Assembly (NCBI GenBank): GCA_004294385.1
Contig: REAP01000018.1
Coordinates: 19,190-83,189, forward strand
Origin: Oscillatoriales cyanobacterium
GTDB lineage: Bacteria; Cyanobacteriota; Cyanobacteriia; Cyanobacteriales; Microcoleaceae
Direction of reading: 5' to 3'
DNA length: 64,000 bases
Shown here: in pieces, positions 30,152-39,414 of the stretch
Layout of the letters: every line of letters starts with the position of its first letter
Position numbering within the stretch: position 1 is the stretch's first letter
Notes under the pieces: model-generated
Database searches by the model: none
The model's input: the letters and a program-made list of their open reading frames with translations, nothing else
What the model was told of the DNA's origin: nothing
Program-made: the position numbers and the translations under genes

Positions 30152-30323
30152 TAAATGCTTGTTCTGCTTGTCGAATCAAGGGGTCAAATTTGCCTGCTTT
30201 CAAATCCTCTTCAATTTGTCTATCCCATAGAGCTTCTTGGAACTCTTCAAACCATTCGACAAACTCTGCGAGTTCATTCTGTGGAAGTTGCTTTACTGCT
30301 GTCTTGAGTTCTGTAATGTTCAT
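30132..30323 (-). CDS. Small hypothetical protein (63 aa), antitoxin-like candidate
   Basis: MNITELKTAVKQLPQNELAEFVEWFEEFQEALWDRQIEEDLKAGKFDPLIRQAEQAFSEGKCR. Confidence 0.65.
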   Translation of the reverse strand: MNITELKTAVKQLPQNELAEFVEWFEEFQEALWDRQIEEDLKAGKFDPLIRQAEQAFSEGKCR

Positions 30324-30420
30324 GGTAATTAACTTTTTTTACTAATGGCCGTTTAGCTGTGTACTCTAATTATATCGCATCAGTTCTCGAAACCAGTGGC
30401 AAAATTTGGATTTTGCGATC

Positions 30421-30527
30421 TTAGCATACCAAATTATTTCAAACCAGCACCGGACGACTTCTCAGTGGCACAAGAATTTCATGCAAAACACTAGGCTTCG
30501 CACTAAGATACACTTCACCACAATTAG
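30421..30527 (-). pseudogene. Duplicated fragment of the 3' end of the S1-domain gene
   Basis: Near identical to 29411-29516 (ttagcataccaaattatttcaaaccagcaccggacgacttctcag...). Confidence 0.85.
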
Positions 30528-30772
30528 CCCCCTGTATCTCTTAGTCTGCGGAGGCAGACTTCGTTTGTGTAGTAGCGGTTTCAACCGCCGAATGATAGAA
30601 ATGGTAGCTCTCATCTACCATTATTCAAAACGCGGAGTTTATTTTCGTAGGCTAAATTAAAAAGGCGATCGCACTTTTGGCGAATAGCAGCGGGACTCCT
30701 CAGATATTCCACAGTCTCAAATTTAATATTAGGCTGATTCATAGGGAGTATCTCGATTTTATCAACATATCG

Positions 30773-30845
30773 GGAGGGGCGAAGCATTCGCGCTTAAAAT
30801 CTCTCACATAATCGATAGGATATGGGCGCGAATGCTTCTCCCCTA
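30773..30845. repeat. Inverted repeat AGGGGCGAAGCATTCGCGC ... GCGCGAATGCTTCTCCCCT
   Basis: Long imperfect palindrome in intergenic space. Confidence 0.9.
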
Positions 30846-30866
30846 CAAAAATGGGATGCACCCGAT

Positions 30867-31982
30867 TCATATCACTAAGCATCGGTAAACATCATTTTCC
30901 TTGAAAAAGTCAAACTGACTGTAATCTAAGATATTATCCAATATCGCATTTCTATCTATTTTGATTAACTGATACTCCCACTTTGAGCCACTGACTTCGC
31001 GTTTGATTTGCTCAGAAACTATCACCGAATTTTTTTCATTCTTGGGAGATACTATTTTACTTAAATCTTCCAATCTGTCAGCTATGTTAATATCTTTGCC
31101 GTAAGTACAAGAGCGAAATATATACAAATTTCCTTTAGTCACTCCCACAGACAAGCCACAAGGTATTTTATGGCTGTCGATGAAAATCTTCCAATTTTTG
31201 CACAAACTTTCCATCGCTGCTAAGGCTGAGTGAGCTTCGGCAAAAGTTAACAGGTGCGAATCGCCAACTATACTCCGAATTGTGCCTCCGTATTCTTCAC
31301 AAACTATTTTTTCAAAAGCATCGAAATTGGTGAGTAAATATTCAACATCTTTGATGGAATTAGATTCTTGATAAGCAATAAATCCTCTCAAATCTGCTTT
31401 AACTATTGCTTGATTTTCAATAATTCGCGTTTTATGACTTTGGTCAACTTTGTAGACTTTTTCAGGTTCACTCATCCCTTTCAAGGAAAACTCATTGACG
31501 AAGGATGTTTGCACTTCTGCTTTGTTGAGCGCTAGCCAAGCTGCTTGGGATAAATATATTTCATCCTGGGGGGTAACAGATTCTATGCGGGCTGTTAAAT
31601 TAACTGTATCACCAAAGATATCTTTATCTTGGTGCAAAACATCTCCTAATGTAATCGATACGCGAATAGCTAATCGTTCATCGTTGGATTTGCTAGATTG
31701 TTGTGCTCTCAATTCCTGCTGCATTTCTAGGGCGGCCATAGCTGCGGCTGTGACGCTGGGAAAAATTAGCCAAAATGAATCGCCTTCTCCTTTAATCAAA
31801 CTGCCTTCATTTCTGATACTAATATCTACAATAAAAGTTTTGTGTTCGTTTAATAAGCTACTTAAGCCCGACTGAGATAAATTTTTAACTCTGGCGGTAT
31901 ATCCGCAAATATCTGTTTTTACTATCACAGTAGAACGCAAATTAGCCATAACCTGCCTTGATTGATAAAAAAAAACTAGCAA
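30867..31982 (-). CDS. Protein with two class III adenylate/guanylate cyclase-like domains
   Basis: Domain 1 VIVKTDICGYT...GEGDSFW...GDTVNLTARIE; domain 2 AIVKADLRGF...VGDSHLLTF...GKDINIADRLE. Confidence 0.85.
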   Translation of the reverse strand: MLVFFYQSRQVMANLRSTVIVKTDICGYTARVKNLSQSGLSSLLNEHKTFIVDISIRNEGSLIKGEGDSFWLIFPSVTAAAMAALEMQQELRAQQSSKSNDERLAIRVSITLGDVLHQDKDIFGDTVNLTARIESVTPQDEIYLSQAAWLALNKAEVQTSFVNEFSLKGMSEPEKVYKVDQSHKTRIIENQAIVKADLRGFIAYQESNSIKDVEYLLTNFDAFEKIVCEEYGGTIRSIVGDSHLLTFAEAHSALAAMESLCKNWKIFIDSHKIPCGLSVGVTKGNLYIFRSCTYGKDINIADRLEDLSKIVSPKNEKNSVIVSEQIKREVSGSKWEYQLIKIDRNAILDNILDYSQFDFFKENDVYRCLVI

Positions 31983-32026
31983 TGAATTTTACTTTACCAA
32001 GACGCGATGAATCGCGCCTTTACCTC

Positions 32027-32236
32027 TCAATCTCCTAAGTCCCGTCCATGAGTTTCTGCAAGCATTGTAGCATCTGGCCCTCCGTTTTGTGTGTAGTAGC
32101 CAGCGGCTTTTTTGGCGATGATTTCGACTTGTGCGTCTGCGGGAATCTGATTTTCGGGAATGGGGATGCGATCGCACACTTGAATGCCAGAATTGATAAT
32201 AGCCTCTGTGTCTGGTAGAGACGCAATCGATCGCAC
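32027..32236 (-). pseudogene. C-terminal remnant of a URC1 / GTP cyclohydrolase II-like protein
   Basis: INSGIQVCDRIPIPENQIPADAQVEIIAKKAAGYYT. Confidence 0.5.
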
Positions 32237-32261
32237 TTAACGCCGATATTATCGCAACTAG

Positions 32262-32821
32262 ACAGACTCGTGATGGTTTGTGTATGGTGGATTTGGAAAT
32301 TACCACAGGTGCGATCGCCCAAATTACCGCCGCAGGTACAGAAGCCTCGTCCCAACTTGCAGATATCCCAGTGGTAGATTGTCGCGGTGGCTTAGTTTTT
32401 CCTTGCTTTGTATATGCACACCCATTTAGACAAAGGTCATGCTTGGGAACGATCGCCAATCCCGATGGAACTTTCTCAAGCGCGATCGCCACAGTAGGCG
32501 CTGATGCTCAAAAAAACTGGAATGCAGACGATGTTTACCGGCGAAGGTCGATGCTTCCTAAAGTGCAGCTACGCCCACGGTACTAAAGCGATCCGCACCC
32601 ATATCGATAGCGGGGGCGAACAGTCAACCATTAGTTTAGCAGTATTTGAAGAGTTGCGGGCCGAATGGAGCGATCGGCTAATCTTGCAAGCAGTTTCCCT
32701 AGTTTCCCTCGACCATTTACTGACACCAGCAGGTGAAAAATTAGCCGACAAAATGAAAGCAGCAGGAATTCCCGTGGCAATTGCTAGTGACAATTGTCGA
32801 GATCCGTTTTGTGGATTTTGA
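32262..32821 (+). pseudogene. Cytosine deaminase pseudogene (frameshifts plus internal deletion)
   Basis: VDLEITTGAIAQITAAGT...VVDCRGGLVFPCFV / MHTHLDKGHAWERSP in another frame / NPDGTFSSAIATVGADAQKNWNADDVYRR / LKCSYAHGTKAIRTHIDS...LTPAGEKLAD joined to AAGIPVAIASDNCRDPF. Confidence 0.85.
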
Positions 32822-32898
32822 ATTAATAATTCCTATCTTGTAAAATCACAAAATATTTGATATAAATATAAAAGCTAATTCCATCAAGGATGTTTTAA

Positions 32899-33573
32899 GT
32901 GAAAGCCGTTATTTTATTATCAGGAGGGCTGGATTCCTCAACTGTTTTGTATCAAGCTAAGGCGGATGGTTGCGAGTGTTACGCGATTTCCTTTGATTAC
33001 CAGCAAAGACATCGGCGGGAGTTGGAGTCAGCAAGGGCGATCGCACTTTCGGCCCAAGTTAAGGCACATCAGGTGGTAAACTTTGACTTGACATTGTGGG
33101 GCGGTTCGGCTTTGACGGATAATGAGATGGAATTGCCGATCGACCGTAGTCTCACAGAAATGTCTCAAAACATCCCTATTACCTACGTTCCAGCTAGAAA
33201 TACGATTTTTCTCAGCTTTGCCCTCGCCTACGCCGAAACCCTACAAGCTCAGCGAATTTACATCGGTGTGAACGCTTTAGATTATTCCGGTTATCCCGAT
33301 TGTCGCCTCGATTATATCCAAGCCATGCAGGAAGTATTTCGGTTAGGAACAAAGCAGGGCAGAGAAGGAGAAGCTATTAATATTGTAACACCTTTGATCG
33401 AACTTAAAAAAACCGAAATTATTGAGTTAGGTAACAAGTTGGGAGTGCCTTGGGAGCAAACTTGGTCTTGCTATGCAGGTGGAGAAAATGCCTGCGGTGT
33501 TTGCGATTCTTGTCGGCTGCGGCTGGCGGCTTTTGAGGAATTGGGGTTGAAAGATCCGGTGCCTTACGCTTAA
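32899..33573 (+). CDS. queC: 7-cyano-7-deazaguanine synthase
   Basis: KAVILLSGGLDSSTVLYQAKADG..., C-terminal CYAGGENACGVCDSCRLR. Confidence 0.97.
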   Translation: MKAVILLSGGLDSSTVLYQAKADGCECYAISFDYQQRHRRELESARAIALSAQVKAHQVVNFDLTLWGGSALTDNEMELPIDRSLTEMSQNIPITYVPARNTIFLSFALAYAETLQAQRIYIGVNALDYSGYPDCRLDYIQAMQEVFRLGTKQGREGEAINIVTPLIELKKTEIIELGNKLGVPWEQTWSCYAGGENACGVCDSCRLRLAAFEELGLKDPVPYA

Positions 33574-33637
33574 AGATGATTAATAAACCAAATTCTGGTA
33601 AGATGTAATAAATAAGCTAAAAAGCAAGCAGGTAGCC

Positions 33638-34282
33638 ATGACAGCCACCCTAATTCAGACCCCACAAGCCGGAGTTTTGCTGAAAAATATTAGTTGGCAA
33701 ACTTACGAATCTCTGGTAAACGAGCTAGCAGAACAGCGGGGAATTCGTTTAACTTACGATCGCGGAACATTAGAAATTATGACTCCATCAGCACCCCATG
33801 AAGGTAACAAACAAATCTTAGGACGTTTTGTAGAAACAGTAACAGAAGAATTAAATGTAGAAATTCGTAGCTTGGGTTCTCTGACTTGCAGGCGCGAGGA
33901 TTTAGAACGTGGATTAGAACCGGATCAGTGCTACTACATTGACAATGAGGGAATTGTCCGCAACCTCAAGGAAATTGACTTGAATCAAGATCCGCCGCCC
34001 GATTTAGTAATCGAAATTGACATTACTAGCAGTTCGATTAACCGCATGGAATTGTATGCGAGTTTGGGTGTGCCAGAGCTTTGGCGTTATGACGGTTCGC
34101 GTTTAATATTTTATCAGTTAGAAGGTCAGGAATATGTAGAGCGCGAGGTTTCTCCTCACTTTCCTTTTTTGTCACCATCTGAGATTATGGGATTTGTGGA
34201 AAGGCAAAAAGATGTGGGGGAAACGTCGATGATTCGAGGGTTTCGGCAGTGGGTGAGGAGTCGGATTGAGTTAGGGGAATGA
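33638..34282 (+). CDS. Uma2 family (DUF820) putative endonuclease
   Basis: RGIRLTYDRGTLEIMTPSAPHEGNKQILGRFVE...EPDQCYYI...PPPDLVIEIDITSSS. Confidence 0.93.
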   Translation: MTATLIQTPQAGVLLKNISWQTYESLVNELAEQRGIRLTYDRGTLEIMTPSAPHEGNKQILGRFVETVTEELNVEIRSLGSLTCRREDLERGLEPDQCYYIDNEGIVRNLKEIDLNQDPPPDLVIEIDITSSSINRMELYASLGVPELWRYDGSRLIFYQLEGQEYVEREVSPHFPFLSPSEIMGFVERQKDVGETSMIRGFRQWVRSRIELGE

Positions 34283-34708
34283 AAGGGCGATTTATCTGTC
34301 TGAAAGCTAAAAAAATAATTTTTAGCTATAAATTCAAAAGAATACGCAGTCTTTCTTCTACCATAATTAATGTTGCTGGTTACAGGGCGATTCCCTACGG
34401 GATAGCTTCGCTTCACGATCTTTTTTGAATCGATATCATCGCACAGGCGGGACGCCCGTGCCACGATGGAGGGGGGATTGATGAAGGGCGATCGCTCTTT
34501 TTGAGAGCGTGAGATAAAGAAGCGATCGCTTTACTCAATCTTCACCAAGAAGATTTATTATTGACTCGATGAAGGCGGACTTCGTTTGTGTAGACGCGGT
34601 TTCAACCGCCGAGTGATAAAGAAGATAAATTTCCCCACATTTAGTATCGCGCACTCCGACCAAAGAAACCGGGTTTTTACCAAATCTTTCGACTGCGACG
34701 AAGTATTC

Positions 34709-35422
34709 TCAAAAAAACCCGGTTTCTGGACTCCCATACTCCTGAATCCCGGTTTCTGCCATATCCAAAATTTGATTTAACTGACTGCGACTGAAACTTC
34801 CCTCTTCCGCAGTTCCCTGAATTTCAATAATATTCAAATCCCCATTCATTACCACATTACAATCAATTTCCGCCGCCACATCTTCCACATAATTCAAGTC
34901 TAAAAATAGCTCGTTTTCCAAAAGTCCCACAGACACGGCCGCCACTTGACGCACAAGGGGCGATCGCACCAAATCACCTTTTTGCACCAACTTATTCAAA
35001 GCGTCAGCCACAGCCACAAACGCGCCATTAATAGAAGTCGTGCGAGTCCCCGCATCTGCCTGCAACACATCAGCATCTACAATAATGGTACGTTCGCCCA
35101 AAAGTTCCATATCCAAGCACGATCGCAAACTCCGGCCAATCAACCGCTGAATCTCTTGAGTGCGCCCCGATAATTTCATAAATTCCCGCTCTTGACGCTG
35201 CGGCGTAGAGCCTGGTAACATTCGGTACTCCGCAGTCAGCCAACCTTTGCCAGTATTCTCCAGAAACCTAGGCACTCCCGGCTTAATCGTAACGCTGCAC
35301 AGTACCTGAGTATCGCCGCTTTTCGCTAGCACTGAACCGCTGGCAAATTTGTTGAATTCGCGATCGAAACTAATCGGACGAAGTTGATTTGGCTGTCTGC
35401 CATCGGCACGTTTTATGGACAT
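34709..35422 (-). CDS. rph: Ribonuclease PH
   Basis: [42 protein letters not shown]...[22 protein letters not shown]-terminus is repeat-derived. Confidence 0.95.
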   Translation of the reverse strand: MSIKRADGRQPNQLRPISFDREFNKFASGSVLAKSGDTQVLCSVTIKPGVPRFLENTGKGWLTAEYRMLPGSTPQRQEREFMKLSGRTQEIQRLIGRSLRSCLDMELLGERTIIVDADVLQADAGTRTTSINGAFVAVADALNKLVQKGDLVRSPLVRQVAAVSVGLLENELFLDLNYVEDVAAEIDCNVVMNGDLNIIEIQGTAEEGSFSRSQLNQILDMAETGIQEYGSPETGFF

Positions 35423-35644
35423 AAGTTATTTGTTATTTGTTATTTGTTATTTGTTATTTGTTATTAGTGATTGGTAATCACTGAGATCTTGCACCATTCT
35501 CAACTAGCCTTTCACGGACGGGCAGGATGCCCATCCCACAAGAAAATTTAATTTTTGTGGAACAGGCATCTTGCCTGTTCTTGAGAATAGTGAAAGATGT
35601 GAGTAATAATCAACAAATAACGACTGATGACTAATGACTAATGA

Positions 35645-36199
35645 CTAATGACTATTAACAACTTTAAGAATATCTTGCTGCACTTGTTCAGGAGATTGGT
35701 CGCCGTTGATAATTAACAGCTTTTTGCGATGCTCATAATAATCTACAATCGGGAGAGTTTGCTCGTGGTATAAATCGAGCCGGCGCTGCAAAATTTCTGG
35801 ACTATCGTCCGATCGATCTCGTTCGATCGATCGACTCAACAACACCTCCGTCGGAACCTTCAACCAAATCGCCCAATCTAGCTGTTGTGCCAAATCTGAG
35901 AGCAAAAAATCCAACTCCTCACCTTGAAAAGCCGTTCGCGGATAGCCCTCCAACACCCAGCCATTAAAGACATCCCACAGCAGCAGTCGGCGGCGAATGA
36001 ATTGAATCATCGTTGCGTCAGGAACTAATTCCCCTGTTTCCACATAAGGCATCGCCAACTTGCCCAAATCTGTTTCAGAAGCAATCGCCTCCCGCAGAAT
36101 ATCCCCCAAAGCCAGCAAAGGAATGCTCAAATTGCTGCACAGTTGTTGTGCCTGAGTTCCCTTTCCCGCTCCAGGCCCTCCCAGAATCACCAATCTCAC
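35645..36199 (-). CDS. adk: Adenylate kinase
   Basis: MRLVILGGPGAGKGTQAQQLCSNLSIPLLALGDILREAI. Confidence 0.95.
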   Translation of the reverse strand: MRLVILGGPGAGKGTQAQQLCSNLSIPLLALGDILREAIASETDLGKLAMPYVETGELVPDATMIQFIRRRLLLWDVFNGWVLEGYPRTAFQGEELDFLLSDLAQQLDWAIWLKVPTEVLLSRSIERDRSDDSPEILQRRLDLYHEQTLPIVDYYEHRKKLLIINGDQSPEQVQQDILKVVNSH

Positions 36200-36424
36200 T
36201 GTGCCTTGCTCCTAGTGCCACGACATTCAAAGTTTACCTGTTATTGAGATTAATCGGGCAAAATGGCTGCGATCGCCTCTATCGCTAGCTTCTGATAACT
36301 GGTATATCTAGCGTTCGATCCGATTTGCGATCGGCCAGGTACACTATATATTGTCAAGCAGGCTTCTTCCATCTCAAGGTCGAAGCAGCCCTCAAGACTT
36401 AGTTGTTGATTAGATTATTGCCCT

Positions 36425-36961
36425 ATGGTTGCCCAGTTAAAAACTCCTAACCTCAATTTGACCCACAGCTTGCCCTACACTGTTGAAGGGCTGGTGCAAG
36501 TCTTTACAGGCCCGCACCGCTGCTTTTTTACAACTGTGATGGCTCAGGCGCTACGAATTGCAGGACAGGGGACTGCGGTGCTAGCGGTACAGTTCCTCAA
36601 AGGGGGAATTAATCAAGGACACCAGCATCCGATGCGGCTGGGGCAGAATTTAGATTGGGTGCGGTGCGATTTGCCACGCTGCATTGATAATGCTGATTTG
36701 GATGAATTGGAACTAGGTGCGATCGCCCAATTGTGGCAGTATGTTCAAGAAATTGTCCGCGAAGGTCGTTATGCTTTAGTCATTCTGGATGAATTAAGTT
36801 TAGCAGTTAATTTTGGTTTGATTCCCGAATCAGAAGTGCTGGCATTAATTGATAGTAAACCACATCATTTGGATCTGATTTTTACCGGCCCATCAATGCC
36901 GCAAGGAATTTTGGATGTGGCAGATCAAATTACTGAAATTCGCCGCACTCAAGGACATTAG
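36425..36961 (+). CDS. CobA/BtuR-like P-loop family protein with degenerate Walker A
   Basis: GLVQVFTGPHRCFFTTVMAQALRIAGQGTAVLAVQFLKGG...ALVILDELSLAVNFGLI. Confidence 0.8.
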   Translation: MVAQLKTPNLNLTHSLPYTVEGLVQVFTGPHRCFFTTVMAQALRIAGQGTAVLAVQFLKGGINQGHQHPMRLGQNLDWVRCDLPRCIDNADLDELELGAIAQLWQYVQEIVREGRYALVILDELSLAVNFGLIPESEVLALIDSKPHHLDLIFTGPSMPQGILDVADQITEIRRTQGH

Positions 36962-36981
36962 ATATCGACCATATTTCTTGT

Positions 36982-37111
36982 GGAACAGGCATCTCTTCGG
37001 CCCTTCGACTACGCTCAGGGAACTGATACCGCTTCCTGAGCGTAGTCGAAGGACAGGACAATGATCGCGGTTCCTGAGCGTAGTCGAAGGACAGGGAACC
37101 GCCTGCCTGTT
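36982..37111. repeat. GGAACAGGC palindrome split by a CCCTTCGACTACGCTCAGG-type repeat cluster
   Basis: Left arm ggaacaggcatct to 36994; inserted cluster 36995-37103; right arm tgcctgtt 37104-37111. Confidence 0.85.
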
Positions 37112-37239
37112 GAAGACTGGCTTTTATGTAAATGTCTAATAATTCAAGTTGCGATATCCCGTGAAAAAAAAGTTAACAGTTAACAGTCAACAGTTAACAG
37201 TCAACAATAAACAATCATTCCGGTACAACCGGAATTGAT

Positions 37240-38151
37240 ATGAATCTGCCCAAAACAATACCGAATTGGTCGATCGCACCAATCTTAATAATCGGCATTT
37301 TAGCCGTCTCAACATCCTCAATCCTAATTAGACTAACCAACAGTTCAGCAAACAGTGGTGGCCTCGGTTTCAGCCTGGTACTCGCAGCTTCTCGCTTGAC
37401 AATATCAGCCTTAATTCTGCTTCCAGCTTGGTCAAAAATTCAGTGGAATACGCTGCAACCGGGAGCTCGGCGCTACGGGGCCGCTGCTGGTTTGTGTCTC
37501 GCCCTGCACTTCGCCCTGTGGATTACCTCACTTTCCTATACTTCGATCGCAGCTTCCACCGCCCTAGTCACCACAAATCCCGTCTGGGTAGCGCTCTTGT
37601 CTCGGTTCTGGTTTGGCGAAAAACTCAGCAAATTGTCCGTAGCGGGCATTGCAGTGGCTCTGGGAGGGACGATCGCGATCGCTCTAGGTAGTGCTAGTGG
37701 TAGCAGCGGTGATGGTAGCAGCGTCATGTTGGGTAACTTCCTGGCGCTAGCAGGTTCCTGGGCTGTCAGCTTGTATTTGCTTTGTGGCCGGGAAGCTCAA
37801 CGGCGGGGATTGGGAATTGGTGGTTATGTGGCGATCGCATATACTGTAGCTGCGATCGTGCTTTTGCCTCTACCCTTAGTCTTCAAAACCAGTTATACAG
37901 ACTATCCGCACATTGTATATTTTTACATTTTATTAACCGCTGCTTTGCCTCAATTAGTCGGCCACACGATTTTGAATTGGGCTGTGGTAAGGGTATCGCC
38001 AACTTTGGTAAGTCTGGCTATTTTGTTTGAACCTGTGGGCGCTAGTTGTTTGGGTTATTTGGTGTTTGGGGAAGCGCCGGGGCCGATGGTATTGGTGGGT
38101 GCTGGGGTGTTATTGTTCGGAGTTGCGATCGGCACTTTTGGAGCAAAATAG
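37240..38151 (+). CDS. EamA/DMT family transporter
   Basis: About ten hydrophobic segments, duplicated EamA architecture. Confidence 0.9.
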   Translation: MNLPKTIPNWSIAPILIIGILAVSTSSILIRLTNSSANSGGLGFSLVLAASRLTISALILLPAWSKIQWNTLQPGARRYGAAAGLCLALHFALWITSLSYTSIAASTALVTTNPVWVALLSRFWFGEKLSKLSVAGIAVALGGTIAIALGSASGSSGDGSSVMLGNFLALAGSWAVSLYLLCGREAQRRGLGIGGYVAIAYTVAAIVLLPLPLVFKTSYTDYPHIVYFYILLTAALPQLVGHTILNWAVVRVSPTLVSLAILFEPVGASCLGYLVFGEAPGPMVLVGAGVLLFGVAIGTFGAK

Positions 38152-38337
38152 TTAATATAGGAATTACCCATAAATATCAAAGAAACCGGGTTTTTCACCT
38201 GTCAAAGGTAGGGATACAGTATTTGCCTAAAAAACCCGGTTTCTACCGAGATGTTGCACCATTCTCAATTAGCTGTAGGGGCGGGTTCGCGAGTAGCCTT
38301 AAAGGTTACAGACAGGTTAAATAAACCCGCCCTCCTC

Positions 38338-38462
38338 TCCTCTTCTTCCTTCTTCCTTCTTCCTTCTTCCTTCTTCCTTCTTCCTTCTTCCTTCTTCCTG
38401 AAGCGTTCCCTGAGCGAAGTCGAAGGGCCTTCTTCCTTCTTCCTTCTTCCTTCTTCCTTCTT
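38338..38462. repeat. TTCCTTC tandem repeat with embedded GCGTTCCCTGAGCGAAGTCGAAGGGC
   Basis: cttccttcttccttcttcc...; ends immediately upstream of the methyltransferase start. Confidence 0.95.
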
Positions 38463-38468
38463 CTATAA

Positions 38469-39363
38469 AATGAGAACAGTAGATTTATTTGCAGGCTGTG
38501 GAGGCTTGTCACTCGGATTTGAAAATGCTGGATTCAATATAGTAGCAGCTTTTGACTACTGGCATCCAGCTATTCAAGTATATAAAGAAAACTTCCAACA
38601 TCCCATATTTGAGAAAGACCTATCACAAGCAGATGTCTGTTCATTTATCAGTGATTTCAATCCAGATATGATTATTGGTGGGCCTCCATGCCAAGATTTT
38701 TCCAGCGCAGGTAAAAGAGATGAGAATCTTGGGAGAGCAGATTTATCCTTAGCCTTTGCGAAGATTATTACTAGCATTAAGCCTAGATGGTTTGTCATGG
38801 AGAACGTTGCCAGAATTCAAAAAAGCCAAATTCTAGAGGAGGTTTTAGAAACATTTAGAACCAGTGGCTATGGTTTAAGTTCTTCTGTTTTGAATGCCAG
38901 CTATTGTGGAGTTCCGCAAGCTAGAAAACGATATTTTTTGATTGGTGAATTGGATGGAGAAGATGGCATTTTGAATTCTTATCTAACAAAACATCAGTCT
39001 AAAACTCCTATGAATGTTTTTGAATATTTAGGTGATGATTTAGGTATTGAGTATTTTTATCGGCATCCGAGAAGCTATAAGAGAAGGGGAGTTTTCAGCA
39101 TCCACGAACCTAGTCCGACAGTTCGAGGTGTTAATCGTCCAATTCCCAAGACATACAAGAAGCATGAAGGAGATTTGTGCGATATTGACGAGAAGTTGCG
39201 CCCTTTGACGACTATTGAGCGGAGTTATATTCAAACATTTCCTAAGACGTTTAAGTTTAAGGGAAATAAGTCAGATTTAGAACAAATGATTGGTAATGCT
39301 GTTCCCGTCAAGCTGGCTGAGTATGTGGCTGGCTGTATCCTTGAATATATTCAACAGGACTAA
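38469..39363 (+). CDS. DNA (cytosine-5) methyltransferase
   Basis: MRTVDLFAGCGGLSLGFENAGF, GGPPCQDFSSAG, ENVARI, IGNAVPVKLAEYVAG. Confidence 0.95.
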
Positions 39364-39414
39364 GGCAAAAGAAACCGGGTTTCTATCAAAAATTGTTGCT
39401 TTTTTTGTCTCTCA

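Noticed and set aside
38251-38468. N-terminal extension of the cytosine methyltransferase ([14 protein letters not shown]...)
   Set aside because: Translation of TTCCTTC repeats; the conserved protein begins MRTVDLFAGCGG.
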